From: an uncultured Paracoccaceae bacterium
GTDB lineage: Bacteria; Pseudomonadota; Alphaproteobacteria; Rhodobacterales; Rhodobacteraceae
Reading direction: 5' to 3'
NCBI GenBank assembly: GCA_947488175.1
Contig: CANKYO010000005.1
Span: 343,085 to 407,084, forward strand
DNA: 64,000 nt
Below are positions 8,413-17,811 of this stretch, piece after piece. Each line of letters begins with the position of its first letter. Position 1 is the first letter of the stretch. The notes beneath the pieces were generated by a model. It was given only the letters and a program-made list of their open reading frames with translations, had not been told where the DNA came from and searched no databases. Made by a program: the position numbers and the translations under genes.

Positions 8413-8991
8413 TTAGGGTGCCGCAATCACCCGTGCGGCGATGTCGATATTGATCGTGTCGGCAACGATGTCACTGTACCCGGTGGCCCCGAAATCGGAC
8501 CGCTTCACAGCGCCAGAGATGCGAAAGCTAAGCTGGCTCAGGTCGCCTTCGGGCGCGCCGCGCTGCCGGAAAACGGCGGCGTTGAGCGTGACAGGCCGGG
8601 TCACACCTTTGATCGTCAAAAGCCCGTCGATCTGACCACCTTCGGACAGGTTACGCGGGTTGTTGGCGCGCACGGCGGTGGATTGAAACCGGATCGTCGG
8701 GTGACCGCGCGCATCCAGCACGCTTGCGGCTTTGAGCGCCTCGGTCGCGAAGATCAGCCCGGTGCGGGCCCGGCTGACATCCAGCGTGACATCGGCGCTG
8801 GAATTGGCGAATTGCTGCAGGTCGATGACGATATTGGCAGACCGTACAGGCATGGACCCGCGGTTATTGGCCCCGCTGAGGGTATATACAAACCCGACCT
8901 CTGACCGGTCGGCCTGCAGGGCATAGTTGATGGGCGCGGCAAAGCTGCCCAGCGGCAGGAGTATGAATAGAATGGCAATAAGGCGGATCAT
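8413..8991 (-). CDS. YceI family periplasmic protein
   Basis: This 192-residue protein has a clear signal peptide (MIRLIAILFILLPLGSFA) and a lipocalin-like YceI beta-barrel (YALQADRSEVGFVYTLSG, later HPTIRFQSTAVRAN). YceI proteins bind long isoprenoid chains in the periplasm. The ATG at 8991 gives the signal peptide directly; upstream starts would add a charged tail. The gene stands alone between the perM-like operon and the RNA ligase gene, and the 12-bp inverted repeat follows its stop. Confidence 0.85.
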   Translation of the reverse strand: MIRLIAILFILLPLGSFAAPINYALQADRSEVGFVYTLSGANNRGSMPVRSANIVIDLQQFANSSADVTLDVSRARTGLIFATEALKAASVLDARGHPTIRFQSTAVRANNPRNLSEGGQIDGLLTIKGVTRPVTLNAAVFRQRGAPEGDLSQLSFRISGAVKRSDFGATGYSDIVADTINIDIAARVIAAP

Positions 8992-9081
8992 GGGGACGCT
9001 CCTTGATATGGTGAATGTATAAGGGCTACGCCCGTGGCGACCCAATTATTCGCGCCTTTCACAGAAATTTCATGTTGTGGC

Positions 9082-9109
9082 ACCCATGCCCGGTCGCCCG
9101 GACATGGGT
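9082..9109 (-). terminator. Hairpin downstream of the RNA ligase gene
   Basis: ACCCATG pairs with CATGGGT, extended by CCGG/CCGG with one bulge on each side. It lies 6 nt beyond the ligase stop codon in the direction of transcription. On the minus strand no T-run follows; on the plus strand TTTTGCTT follows. It may act as a weak or bidirectional end. Confidence 0.4.
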
Positions 9110-9114
9110 TTTGC

Positions 9115-10239
9115 TTAAATATCGCGCATCACAAGGTCCGATCCTTTCCAGTCCAGATCGAACAGGTCCCGGATTTCGTGTACCCGGTTTTCCGACCCGG
9201 TGGACCGTTTGAGCAGCTTCAGGATCGCCGCCCGCGCGTCGCGCCCATCGGCGATGGCAAAGGCCACCGGTTGCAGGCGCCGGTCGATCTTGTCCTTCAC
9301 GGCCATGGCGTAGGTCCGCCTGTCGGCATCTTCGAACGCAGCGGCAAAGCCTGTCAGCTCTGCCAAGCGGGCGTTGATCGCGGCTGTCAGGCGTGCCTGA
9401 TAGGTTTGCACCCGTTCGGCCACGTCGCCGTGCAGGAGCGGCAGCACGTCGTCTAACGCGTCCTCCACGATCCAGGCGAGCACGTTCTTTTCGTAGGCCA
9501 CGCCGGCCAGCGCCTTGTGCCGCAGCACATAGGCGTCGGCCTTGAGTTTCAGCCTGTGCCCGTCTTCGAATGCGACAACGTAGCCTTCGACCCCGGCCAG
9601 TGCCCGACCGGTCGTGATGAACGCATCCGCATGGGTCACTTGCCCGAAGGTATCAGCCACCGGCACACCGTGTCGGGCCGCAAGCGCCGTCAGATCCGCG
9701 TGGCCCATGTACGCCCCGCTGATGATGTCCCTGACGGCCAGCAGTGTCAGCCCCGTATCCGCATAGTCGACCACGATCCGGTTGTCCGGCCCGGTGAATT
9801 CGAACATCGGCGTTTGCCCGGCGGCCATCACGTCCACGCAGAGCCGTTTGACCGCGTCAGAGGCGACGGACAGCGCCGCCTTTGCCTGATCGGTGATCCC
9901 CATCCGGGTCATGAAGACCAGTTCACCGTTCAGCATGACCGGATGCACCATGGATCCGTCGAGCTTGTCCATGATCACGTGAGGCCGGGTCCAGTCGATG
10001 TCGTACGGTTGTTCCTTTTCCCCGATGTTGAAGAACTTGTGGAAGGGCCGGGCGATGAGCCGTTCATCGGCGCCGAATTTCAGACCCCGGCATTGCTGGG
10101 CCACTGGGTTGGCAAACGTATTCGGCGTGACGAACACATAATCCACCACGGTATAGCCCGCGCGCTCTGACACCACGATCCCGTCATCATACGAGATATG
10201 GGGCAGCACATCGTCCAGGGTCTTGATTTCGACTTTCAT
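9115..10239 (-). CDS. T4 Rnl1-type RNA ligase
   Basis: This 374-residue protein carries the full set of nucleotidyltransferase motifs of the T4 RNA ligase 1 family in order: RGLKF and RPFHKFFNIGE (51-74), motif I KLDGS with the likely AMP-accepting Lys92, motif III-like EFTGPDNRIV (147-156), motif IV EGYVVAF (218-224) and motif V LKLKADAY (230-237). T4 Rnl1 joins 3'-OH and 5'-phosphate RNA ends, classically to repair tRNA cut by host nucleases. No phage structural genes, polynucleotide kinase or anticodon nuclease are adjacent. A strong Shine-Dalgarno GGAGAAGG precedes the ATG, and an intrinsic terminator abuts it, so expression probably depends on read-through. Confidence 0.85.
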   Translation of the reverse strand: MKVEIKTLDDVLPHISYDDGIVVSERAGYTVVDYVFVTPNTFANPVAQQCRGLKFGADERLIARPFHKFFNIGEKEQPYDIDWTRPHVIMDKLDGSMVHPVMLNGELVFMTRMGITDQAKAALSVASDAVKRLCVDVMAAGQTPMFEFTGPDNRIVVDYADTGLTLLAVRDIISGAYMGHADLTALAARHGVPVADTFGQVTHADAFITTGRALAGVEGYVVAFEDGHRLKLKADAYVLRHKALAGVAYEKNVLAWIVEDALDDVLPLLHGDVAERVQTYQARLTAAINARLAELTGFAAAFEDADRRTYAMAVKDKIDRRLQPVAFAIADGRDARAAILKLLKRSTGSENRVHEIRDLFDLDWKGSDLVMRDI

Positions 10240-10250
10240 TGTCCTTCTCC

Positions 10251-10286
10251 AAAAATAAAAAAAGCCGCTTCGGGATGAAGCGGCTT
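10251..10286 (-). terminator. Intrinsic terminator between the 40-residue ORF and the RNA ligase
   Basis: On the minus strand AAGCCGCTTC pairs perfectly with GAAGCGGCTT around a 5-nt loop. A U-rich run follows (seven U, A, five U). The U-run touches the ligase Shine-Dalgarno sequence at 10243-10250, leaving no room for a separate promoter. Confidence 0.85.
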
Positions 10287-10313
10287 GCCGTCAGGTTGTC
10301 ATGTCGGGTGGGT

Positions 10314-10436
10314 TTACCCGGATGATCCCCTTTCAAGCAGCCGCAGAATGCCATCATTGGCCTGCGCATAGCCAAACCGGCCCTTGCCTGTGGCAACGGC
10401 TGGCAGTTGGTTTGAAATCTGGCGCAGGCTGGTCAT
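10314..10436 (-). CDS. 40-residue ORF upstream of the RNA ligase (possible leader peptide)
   Basis: The ORF encodes 40 residues beginning [17 protein letters not shown] and ending LLERGSSG. It is preceded by AAGGAGCACGAA, a near-ideal Shine-Dalgarno at correct distance from the ATG. A strong terminator starts 27 nt after its stop, and the ligase gene starts right after that terminator. Codon use is like its neighbours. No signal peptide or membrane segment is visible and no run of regulatory codons is present, so classical amino-acid attenuation is not obvious. It may be an independent small protein or a regulatory leader. No family is recognised. Confidence 0.6.
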   Translation of the reverse strand: MTSLRQISNQLPAVATGKGRFGYAQANDGILRLLERGSSG

Positions 10437-10584
10437 TTCGTGCTCCTTGAAGGTGCGGGGCGTAGGGCAGGCGGGGTGCCTGCGTCAATTGCTGATTTGG
10501 AAACAATCGGGTGACGGTTGTTGCTTGTCAGCCTGTCGCTTGCGCCCTACACCGATGCGAAATGATCATGCCGAGGGGACATCC

Positions 10585-11925
10585 ATGCGCCTGAGCCGCT
10601 ATTTCCTGCCTGTACTGAAAGAAACGCCGCGCGAGGCGCAGATCGTCAGCCACCGCTATATGTTGCAGGCGGGGATGATCAAGCAGGCGAGTGCCGGGAT
10701 TTATTCGTGGCTGCCGTTGGGGTTCAAGATGCTGCGCAAGCTGGAAAACATCGTGCACGAGGAACAGGCCAAGGCCGGGCATATCGCGATGCTGATGCCG
10801 ACGCTGCAATCTGCGGACCTGTGGCGCGAAAGCGGGCGCTATGATGGTTATGGCGAGGAAATGCTGCGGATGCAGGACCGGCATGGCCGCGACATGCTGT
10901 TTTCGCCGACAGCGGAAGAGATGTTTACGGATGTGTTCCGGGCGAATGTCGGGTCCTACAAGGACCTGCCGCTGACGCTTTATCAGATCCAGTGGAAGTT
11001 CCGGGACGAGGTGCGCCCGCGTTTCGGGGTGATGCGCGGCCGAGAGTTTCTGATGAAGGACGGATACAATTTCGACCTGACCAAGGAAGACGCGCTGCAC
11101 GCCTATAACCGCCATCTAGTCACTTATCTGCGCACCTATGAACGCATGGGCCTGCAGGCGATCCCGATGCGCGCAGATAGCGGCCCGATTGGCGGCGATT
11201 ATACCCACGAGTTCCTCGTGCTGGCCGACACCGGCGAAAGCGAAGTGTTCTATGACAGTGCCGTCACCGATATCCGCATGGGCGAACGGGATGTGGATTT
11301 TGACAATCATGAACAGTGTCAGGCGATCATGGACGAGTTTACGTCACTTTATGCCCGCACGGATGAGACCCATGATGCGGACCTGTTCGCCAAGGTCCCG
11401 GCGGACCGGCAACGCACGGCCCGGGGGATCGAGGTCGGCCAGATATTCTATTTCGGCACCCTTTATTCCGAAAAGCTGGGTGCGGTCGTCGATGACGGCA
11501 AGGGTGGCAAGGAAGCGGTGCATATGGGCAGCCACGGCATCGGGGTGTCCCGTCTGTTGGGCGCGATCATCGAGGCCAGCCATGACGACAAAGGCATCAT
11601 CTGGCCCGAAGGTGTGACCCCGTTCCATTGCGGGATCGTGAACCTCAAGCAAGGTGACGACGAGGCCGACGCCGCCTGCCAGTCGCTTTATGACAGCCTG
11701 ACCGCGCTGGGTCTGGAGCCGCTTTACGATGACCGCGACGAACGGGCCGGGGCCAAGTTCGGCACGATGGACATGATCGGGCTGCCATGGCGGATCACCG
11801 TCGGGCCGCGCGGGCTGAAAAACGGGGTGGTCGAGCTGACCAGCCGCCGCACCGGCGACAGCGAGGAATTGCCGCCAGAGCAGGCCGTTGCACGGATTGC
11901 CGAGATCTATCGGGGTATCTCATGA
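10585..11925 (+). CDS. proS: Proline--tRNA ligase
   Basis: This 446-residue class II aminoacyl-tRNA synthetase charges tRNA-Pro. It starts [15 protein letters not shown] and contains the bacterial ProRS core ([43 protein letters not shown]) and a C-terminal anticodon-binding domain. At 446 residues it lacks the ~180-residue INS editing domain of the E. coli enzyme (572 residues), as is typical of alphaproteobacteria, which rely on a separate trans-editing protein for Ala-tRNA-Pro. The ATG at 10585 has GAGGGGA upstream. Its stop overlaps the ATG of the peroxiredoxin gene (ATGA). Confidence 0.95.
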   Translation: MRLSRYFLPVLKETPREAQIVSHRYMLQAGMIKQASAGIYSWLPLGFKMLRKLENIVHEEQAKAGHIAMLMPTLQSADLWRESGRYDGYGEEMLRMQDRHGRDMLFSPTAEEMFTDVFRANVGSYKDLPLTLYQIQWKFRDEVRPRFGVMRGREFLMKDGYNFDLTKEDALHAYNRHLVTYLRTYERMGLQAIPMRADSGPIGGDYTHEFLVLADTGESEVFYDSAVTDIRMGERDVDFDNHEQCQAIMDEFTSLYARTDETHDADLFAKVPADRQRTARGIEVGQIFYFGTLYSEKLGAVVDDGKGGKEAVHMGSHGIGVSRLLGAIIEASHDDKGIIWPEGVTPFHCGIVNLKQGDDEADAACQSLYDSLTALGLEPLYDDRDERAGAKFGTMDMIGLPWRITVGPRGLKNGVVELTSRRTGDSEELPPEQAVARIAEIYRGIS

Positions 11926-12482
11926 GCCTGAACGATGTGGACTGGTCACTGATCCCGGCGCCGTCTGACGATGGCGGCGCAGATCATTTGGAAGGCAAGG
12001 AATTGCCGGATGTCCGCTTGCCCGGAACGCATGGCAAATCGGTCAACCTCGGGGCCCAGCGCGGGCTGACGGTGATTTACATCTATCCGATGACGGGCCG
12101 TCCAGATCAGGATTTGCCCGAGGATTGGGATGACATCCCCGGTGCCCGCGGCTGCACCCCGCAATCCTGCGCCTTCCGCGATCATTTCAAAGAACTGCGG
12201 GGTTATGGTGTGGACAATCTGTTCGGCGTCTCGACCCAAGCCACTGACTATCAACAAGAGGCGGCAGAACGGCTGCATCTGCCCTTTCCCCTGCTGTCGG
12301 ACAAGGACGGTGCATTACGCGCGGCCCTTGATCTGCCCAGCATGGAGGTTGCGGGGCAAACCCTGCTCAAGCGCCTGACCATGATCGTGCGTGACGGTAA
12401 GATTGCGCATGTCTTTTATCCGGTCTTTCCCCCGGATCAGGATGCGGACAACGTGATCGGCTGGCTGACCGCAAACGCCTGA
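11922..12482 (+). CDS. Peroxiredoxin (AhpC/TSA, PrxQ-like)
   Basis: This 186-residue thioredoxin-fold protein has GCTPQSC at residues 77-83. The peroxidatic Cys is 78 and a second Cys at 83 gives the five-residue spacing of BCP/PrxQ enzymes; SCAFRDHF follows as in that family. It should reduce hydrogen peroxide or organic peroxides in the cytosol with thioredoxin. The insert [17 protein letters not shown] is typical of a Rhodobacterales subgroup. It is translationally coupled to proS by an ATGA overlap. The stop lies inside a short palindrome shared with the convergent next gene, 2 bp away. Confidence 0.88.
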   Translation: MSLNDVDWSLIPAPSDDGGADHLEGKELPDVRLPGTHGKSVNLGAQRGLTVIYIYPMTGRPDQDLPEDWDDIPGARGCTPQSCAFRDHFKELRGYGVDNLFGVSTQATDYQQEAAERLHLPFPLLSDKDGALRAALDLPSMEVAGQTLLKRLTMIVRDGKIAHVFYPVFPPDQDADNVIGWLTANA

Positions 12483-12484
12483 GA

Positions 12485-13258
12485 TCAGGCGAAAACCTCT
12501 GCCTTGTCTTCCAGAATGCCCATGGCGGCTTTGACCTCGATCGGGGCGACCCGCTGATAGGCGCGTGTGAGCGCGACGGCGGTCAGCAGCAGGTGAAGCA
12601 GCGTGCCGAGATTGATCACAAACGCGATCAGTAATTGTACAGGATGGAAGATGCCCAACGCGCTGGTATTGAAGCCAATGATACGCGCGCCACTTTCTGC
12701 AGCAACGACAAGACCCATTGCGACAGCCCCGAATATGCCCGGCCCTGCCACCAAACCGGTGAAGATGGGCCACAAGGTGCGGGGCGCACGCTGCAGTGAA
12801 ATGCTCGGCCCCCAGCGGTCAGCTGCTGCGGCGGCGGGAAGGCTGGTTCCGAAAAGCGTCAAAAGCCCGAATGACCCCAGATAAAGCAGCAGTGCAGCGA
12901 CACCGGGTGCGGATTGCGGTCCGGGGTAGCCGTCAAGGATCGAGCCAAAGATCATGGAAAACACAAAGACGCCAAACGTGATGGACCCGATCAGGAGCAA
13001 AAGTGCGGCAATAAGAAAGCCAGCCAGACCTGAGGGGCGCGTTTGTGTTCTTGCCGTTGCCCAGAATGCAAGCTCGTCAAACATTATCGCCCGGAACAGC
13101 ACATAAAACGCATAGATCCATAACACCAGAACACCAGACTCACCGATCCCGAACGGGGCGAGAATGAGCTGTGCTCCGAGTATTACAAGGGTGAGTGTCG
13201 CCAGAAATACCGGGTTCTGCCTAACAAAGGCAAAAGCGATTTTGTGGATGGTGAACAT
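12485..13258 (-). CDS. Hypothetical multi-pass membrane protein
   Basis: This 257-residue protein begins MFTIHKIAFAFVRQNPVF and shows about six hydrophobic stretches, with a short amphipathic N-terminus and a cytosolic Glu-rich C-terminal tail. The layout resembles the DUF4013/YciC-like or glycerophosphoryl-diester-associated membrane domains, but I do not recognise a definite family. It stands alone, convergent with the peroxiredoxin gene and divergent from the DUF2937 gene. Function unknown; inner membrane location is the only secure inference. Confidence 0.6.
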   Translation of the reverse strand: MFTIHKIAFAFVRQNPVFLATLTLVILGAQLILAPFGIGESGVLVLWIYAFYVLFRAIMFDELAFWATARTQTRPSGLAGFLIAALLLLIGSITFGVFVFSMIFGSILDGYPGPQSAPGVAALLLYLGSFGLLTLFGTSLPAAAAADRWGPSISLQRAPRTLWPIFTGLVAGPGIFGAVAMGLVVAAESGARIIGFNTSALGIFHPVQLLIAFVINLGTLLHLLLTAVALTRAYQRVAPIEVKAAMGILEDKAEVFA

Positions 13259-13455
13259 AGGTTCCTCTGACGACGCGTCGCGCGTTTATTGCGGTATCGG
13301 GCCGCAGATGTGTTGAAACGGTTGCACTCGCAGGCAAGAGAATGCTGCCACAGCGCAGTTGCATTCGCTCCGTTTGATTTCTCTGCTATAACGACAAAAA
13401 AACAAGATGCATTGAGGTCGCAGATGAAGAATTTGGTTCGTCAGAGGGTCCGGGC

Positions 13456-14064
13456 ATGATCCGCGCGCTGTGTTTGGTCGGTGGGCTGGCCGGGGCGGCG
13501 GGTCTGTCGCAATTTCCCGAGTTTTCGCAGCAGTATATCCAGCGCCTTGCAGGGCAGGTGGATGCTCTGACGGTCGTGGTCAAGGAATTCGATGCCTCGG
13601 CCCTGGCCGAAGGCATGGGCCGTGAAGAGGCGTTGCAGGATCTGTCCGGTTCGGATTTCCAGCTGCGCCATCAGGCGGATATGCGCGCCCTTTTTGCCCG
13701 CCATGCCCGTCTGGCTGACAATCTGACGGTGTTGCAGGCTGCGTCGCCTTTGCAGCGTCTGATCTTGCCACACCGCATGGCCGATGGCCCCACCGTGCAG
13801 GAGGTCTGGTCGGATTTCACACCCGCCGTGCCGGTCAGTACGGCCGGGGCTGCCGCTGCCGGCGCAGGGTTTGTCGGCGGCTGGGCCGTCTTGGCCGCCC
13901 TGTTGGGCGCATTGGCGATGCCGTTTCGCAGGCGCAAGACCGTGGCCAAGGCCGCACCCAAGCGGCATGAGCCGGGGGTGCGTCCCGATCCGCCGCTGGC
14001 CCGCCCGACGCTGGTGGCACAGACGCCCCACAGCAGGCCGCGTCTGACGGGTGTGCAGCGCTGA
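13456..14064 (+). CDS. DUF2937 family membrane protein
   Basis: This 202-residue protein starts with a hydrophobic segment (MIRALCLVGGLAGAAGLSQF), continues with EFSQQYIQRLAGQVDAL and an amphipathic helical region, has a second membrane segment at about residues 135-160 (AAGAGFVGGWAVLAALLGALA), and ends in a basic tail. That pattern is the DUF2937 family of proteobacteria, of unknown function. The next gene starts in the stop codon (TGATG), so they are co-translated. Confidence 0.75.
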   Translation: MIRALCLVGGLAGAAGLSQFPEFSQQYIQRLAGQVDALTVVVKEFDASALAEGMGREEALQDLSGSDFQLRHQADMRALFARHARLADNLTVLQAASPLQRLILPHRMADGPTVQEVWSDFTPAVPVSTAGAAAAGAGFVGGWAVLAALLGALAMPFRRRKTVAKAAPKRHEPGVRPDPPLARPTLVAQTPHSRPRLTGVQR

Positions 14065-14771
14065 TGCATGCCCTGATTGTCTGGGGCGGCTGGGACGGGC
14101 ATGGGCCTGAGAAGGTCGCAGGCCTCTTTCGGGACATGCTTGAGGCGGCGGGCGGTCATGTCACGCTGGCCGATACTCTTGACCCGTTTGACGATGCTGA
14201 GGGTTTGCAGCGTTATGACCTGATCGTGCCGGTCTGGACCGATGGCGTGCTGAGCCGTGAGGCCGCCACCAATGTGTCAGAGGCCGTGGCGCGGGGCACC
14301 GGCCTTGCTGGTTGCCACGGCGGCATGTGCGATGCGTTTCGCAGCAGTCCCCTGTGGCAGTTCATGACCGGGGCCAATTGGGTGGCCCATCCGGGGGGTG
14401 ATGGTGTGACCTATCGCGTCAGGATCACCTCTGATGATCCGCTGGTGGCGGGCATTCCCGATTTCGATGTGGTGTCAGAGCAATATTATCTGCATGTCGA
14501 TCCGGCCAATCGGGTTCTGGCCACGACGCGCACGGATGTGGTGACGTGGTATCACAGCCCGAATGGTCCTGTGGATATGCCGCTCGCCTGGACGAGGGAC
14601 TGGGGATTGGGCCGCGTCTATTACAACGCGCTGGGCCATCAGCCTGATGTGATTGCTGAGGGGTCCGCGCGGGAAATGCTGCGGCGCGGGTTGCTTTGGG
14701 CGGCGGCGGGCAAGGCTGCGGCCACGGGTCGGGACCTGACGCCGATGATGACGCCAGGCAATCATTGGTAG
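14064..14771 (+). CDS. ThuA domain-containing protein
   Basis: This 235-residue protein is of the class I glutamine amidotransferase-like ThuA family: HALIVWGGWDGHGP at the N-terminus, GLAGCHGGMCDAFRSS in the middle (the usual nucleophile elbow, here GCHGG) and RVYYNALGHQPDV near the C-terminus. ThuA proteins act in trehalose-related sugar catabolism in rhizobia, but most members are uncharacterised. It overlaps the DUF2937 stop by one base. No sugar transport genes are nearby, so the substrate cannot be inferred. Confidence 0.82.
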   Translation: MHALIVWGGWDGHGPEKVAGLFRDMLEAAGGHVTLADTLDPFDDAEGLQRYDLIVPVWTDGVLSREAATNVSEAVARGTGLAGCHGGMCDAFRSSPLWQFMTGANWVAHPGGDGVTYRVRITSDDPLVAGIPDFDVVSEQYYLHVDPANRVLATTRTDVVTWYHSPNGPVDMPLAWTRDWGLGRVYYNALGHQPDVIAEGSAREMLRRGLLWAAAGKAAATGRDLTPMMTPGNHW

Positions 14772-14895
14772 GCTTTATAGCGGGGCAGGTGCGGTGCCGG
14801 ACTTTGATCCGCTCAGCCACCTGATCTGGCGGAAAGACGCTTGACCGTGGGCGGTGAACGCACCACGTTGCGCCGAAACGCAGGCAGGAGCAGTC

Positions 14896-16164
14896 ATGGC
14901 CACGGTGAAACACACCCGTCCCTTTGCCAAATTCGAGTGGATGATCGCCTGGCGCTATATCCGCGCCAAGCGCGCCGAGGGCGGGGTCAGTGTGATGACC
15001 TGGATCAGCCTGATCGGTGTGACCTTGGCGGTTTTTGCCCTGATTGCGGTCTTGGCTGTCCGATCCGGCTTTCGGGCGGAGTTCATTGACACGATTGTAG
15101 GGGCAAATGCCCATATCTCGGTCGTGCAGCCGGGCGAGGTCATCACGGAATTCGAAGACATGGCCGAGCGGATCATGACCGTGGAGGGCGTGGAAAGTGT
15201 GGCCCCGTTGGTGCGTGGCCAATCCATGGCCGAAGGGGTGACCGGGCGGATCGCGCTGGCCGACATCTATGGCATCGGGCTGGAGGACCTCAAACAATCC
15301 GATGCCATCGTACAAAGTGAACGCACCATCGGCAATATCGATGATCTGCCGAATGGGATCGCGCTGGGCTCTGCCCTCGCCGAAACGCTGGGCCTGACAT
15401 TAGGCGACCGGGTTGTCGTCACGACGCGCGGCGGGGCGGCCACGCCGATGGGCCAATCGACCCGGCGCAACGCTTATGAGGTCGTGTATATCTTTTCCAC
15501 CGGGCGTTATCAGATTGATCAGGTGCGCGCCTATCTGCCCTTTGACGTGGCCCAGCTGGTGTTTAACCGCGATGGTGTGGCGGACGAGCTGGAGGTGCGA
15601 CTGGACGATATCAACCGGTCGGAAGAGTTGAAACAGATCGTGGCCAATGCGGCCGGGCCGGGCATGTGGGCCTATAGCTGGCAGGACCGGGTGGGTCGGT
15701 TTCTGCGGGCGCTGACGATCGAGGATAATGTGATGTTCATCATCCTGTCGATCCTTGTGCTGGTGGCATCCATGAACATCATCAGCGGCTTGATCATGCT
15801 GGTCAAAAACAAGGGCCGCGATGTGGGGATTTTGCGCACGATGGGCCTGACCGAAGGGTCGATCCTGCGGGTGTTCTTTATCTGTGGCGCCGGGATCGGA
15901 ACGATTGGGACGTTCTTTGGCGTCGTGCTGGGGTGTCTGTTTGCGATCTATATCGACCAGATCTTCAGTCTGGTGAATTACGTGGCCGGGGGCGGGGTCT
16001 GGGACCCGTCGATCAGGGGCATCTACAATGTGCCGGCCCAGTTGCACCTGTCGGATGTGATCAAGGCGATGTCGCTGTCGTTGAGCCTGTCATGGATCAT
16101 CACGATCTTTCCCGCGCGCCGTGCCGCCCGGATGAACCCGGTTGAGGCGCTGCGCTATGAGTGA
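14896..16164 (+). CDS. lolC: Lipoprotein-releasing ABC transporter permease LolC/LolE
   Basis: This 422-residue protein has an N-terminal membrane helix ([20 protein letters not shown]), a large periplasmic MacB-like domain, and three C-terminal helices including [20 protein letters not shown]. The start [14 protein letters not shown] is diagnostic for LolC/E. It extracts outer-membrane lipoproteins from the inner membrane together with LolD. Alphaproteobacteria usually have one LolC/E-type permease that works as a homodimer. The ATG at 14896 has GCAGGAG upstream. lolD overlaps its 3' end by 8 bp. Confidence 0.93.
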   Translation: MATVKHTRPFAKFEWMIAWRYIRAKRAEGGVSVMTWISLIGVTLAVFALIAVLAVRSGFRAEFIDTIVGANAHISVVQPGEVITEFEDMAERIMTVEGVESVAPLVRGQSMAEGVTGRIALADIYGIGLEDLKQSDAIVQSERTIGNIDDLPNGIALGSALAETLGLTLGDRVVVTTRGGAATPMGQSTRRNAYEVVYIFSTGRYQIDQVRAYLPFDVAQLVFNRDGVADELEVRLDDINRSEELKQIVANAAGPGMWAYSWQDRVGRFLRALTIEDNVMFIILSILVLVASMNIISGLIMLVKNKGRDVGILRTMGLTEGSILRVFFICGAGIGTIGTFFGVVLGCLFAIYIDQIFSLVNYVAGGGVWDPSIRGIYNVPAQLHLSDVIKAMSLSLSLSWIITIFPARRAARMNPVEALRYE

Positions 16165-16840
16165 TCCGACATTGCAGGTGGCCGATTTGGTCAAAGGCTA
16201 CAACCACGGCAAACCGAACGAGGTGAAGGTGCTGCAAGGCGCCACGCTGACCGTGGAGCCGGGCGAGGTTGTGGCCCTTGTCGCCCCGTCGGGTGCTGGC
16301 AAATCGACCCTTCTGCATATCGCGGGGCTGCTCGATACGCCGGATGCAGGGACCGTCGCGATTGAGGGCGAGGATATGACCCGCCTGTCGGATCGCAGGC
16401 GCACAGCGGTGCGCCGGTCGACGGTCGGGTTCATCTATCAGTTTCACCATCTGCTGCCAGAGTTCACGGCGCTGGAAAATATCATCCTGCCGCAGCTTGC
16501 CAATGGGGTGGCCGACAAGGCGGCCCATGATCGTGCGATGTCGTTGCTGGACCGGGTCGGGATTGCGGAACGCGCGTCGCACCGCCCTGCTGCCCTGTCG
16601 GGGGGCGAACAGCAGCGGGTTGCGTTCTGCCGGGCGCTGGCCAATGAACCGGCCCTGTTGCTGGCGGATGAACCGACGGGCAATCTTGACCCCGACACGT
16701 CCGACAGGGTGTTTGATGCCTTGATGACATTGGTGCGTGATACCGGGCTTGCCGCCGTCATAGCGACCCATAATCTGGAACTGGCGGCCCGGATGGACCG
16801 GCAGGTGCGGATGACAGGCGGTGTATTGGAGGCGTTATGA
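16157..16840 (+). CDS. lolD: Lipoprotein-releasing ABC transporter ATP-binding protein LolD
   Basis: This 227-residue ABC ATPase has Walker [13 protein letters not shown], signature LSGGEQQR, Walker [13 protein letters not shown] and the switch His in ATHN. The residue before PSGAGKS is Ala where many homologues have Gly; this should not affect function. It powers lipoprotein release by LolC. The ATG at 16157 overlaps the end of lolC, and its own stop overlaps the next gene's ATG (ATGA), making a three-gene coupled unit. Confidence 0.95.
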   Translation: MSDPTLQVADLVKGYNHGKPNEVKVLQGATLTVEPGEVVALVAPSGAGKSTLLHIAGLLDTPDAGTVAIEGEDMTRLSDRRRTAVRRSTVGFIYQFHHLLPEFTALENIILPQLANGVADKAAHDRAMSLLDRVGIAERASHRPAALSGGEQQRVAFCRALANEPALLLADEPTGNLDPDTSDRVFDALMTLVRDTGLAAVIATHNLELAARMDRQVRMTGGVLEAL

Positions 16841-17811
16841 GAGTTGATGTTACCGAGATTGAAGAGCGCAGTTTTGCCGCACTGACAGGCCATGGTGCAG
16901 GCAAGCGGCAGGCCCGGTCAGTCGCCAAGGCCGTGGCCCGGGCAGAGGCGCTGGGCAATGTGATCTGCGGGCTTTACTATCTGGAAAGCTATTGTGTGCA
17001 GCTGAAATCTGGTCGGGTGAAGGGCACGGTTGATCCTGTGGTCAGCCGCCCGCGCCCCGGCGCGGTTCTGTCCGATGCCCGCTTTGGCTTTGCCCAATAT
17101 GCGTTCGAGGTGGCGTTGACGAGTGCCGTAAAGGCCGCCCGCGAAAACGGTGTGGCGACGCTCGCTGTGGCCCATGCGCATACCTGCACGTCGCTGGGGT
17201 ATTTCAGCGAACAGATTGCAGGCGAAGGGTTGATCGGGATCGGGTTTACCAATGCCTCGCCCGTCGTCGCTCCACCCAGTGGCAACAAGGCGGTGATCGG
17301 CACCAACCCGATTGCGATGAGCGTGCCGGGCGATGGCGCACTGGCGATGCATTTCGATTTCTCGACCTCTGCTGTGGCGCTGGGCAAGATCACCATGGCC
17401 AAGGCTGCCGGAGAGAGCATTCCGCTGGGCTGGGCGGTTGATGCCGAGGGCCAGCCGACGACCGACCCAGAGGCTGCGCTGAAAGGCGCGCTGGTCAGTG
17501 CGGGTGGCTACAAAGGCTGGGGGTTCGGGCTGATGGCGGAACTGCTGGCCGCTGGCATGACCGGATCGGTCAATTCGCTGGATGTTGGCGGGCTGAAGCT
17601 GTCCGACGGGCCGCCGCATGGGTTGGGGCAGTTCTATATTTTGCTGGATCCGGGCACTTATCATTCTGATTTTGCCGATCGTTTTGCGTGTGTGGCTGAG
17701 GCTGTGGCTGCGCAGGAGGGCACACGCATTCCCGGTGCCAACCGTCATGTGATGCAGGATGTCGATGTTCCAGACGCGCTGTGGGAACAGGTGATCAGAC
17801 TTTCTGCGTGA
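16837..17811 (+). CDS. Ldh family oxidoreductase (malate/sulfolactate dehydrogenase type)
   Basis: This 324-residue protein is of the LDH2/MDH2 superfamily of NAD(P)-dependent 2-hydroxyacid dehydrogenases that lack a classical Rossmann fold. Landmarks are [18 protein letters not shown] near residue 110, [14 protein letters not shown], and [12 protein letters not shown]. Relatives include (R)-sulfolactate dehydrogenase ComC, ureidoglycolate dehydrogenase and delta-1-piperideine-2-carboxylate reductase; the substrate cannot be decided from sequence. It is coupled to lolD by ATGA overlap, although the functions are unrelated. Its 3' end overlaps the convergent DMT gene by 17 bp. Confidence 0.8.
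   Translation: MRVDVTEIEERSFAALTGHGAGKRQARSVAKAVARAEALGNVICGLYYLESYCVQLKSGRVKGTVDPVVSRPRPGAVLSDARFGFAQYAFEVALTSAVKAARENGVATLAVAHAHTCTSLGYFSEQIAGEGLIGIGFTNASPVVAPPSGNKAVIGTNPIAMSVPGDGALAMHFDFSTSAVALGKITMAKAAGESIPLGWAVDAEGQPTTDPEAALKGALVSAGGYKGWGFGLMAELLAAGMTGSVNSLDVGGLKLSDGPPHGLGQFYILLDPGTYHSDFADRFACVAEAVAAQEGTRIPGANRHVMQDVDVPDALWEQVIRLSA

Noticed and set aside
12476..12491. CGCCTGA-GA-TCAGGCG palindrome across the stop codons of two convergent genes
   Set aside because: The 2-nt loop is too small for a clean terminator, and stop codon symmetry (TGA/TCA) accounts for part of it.
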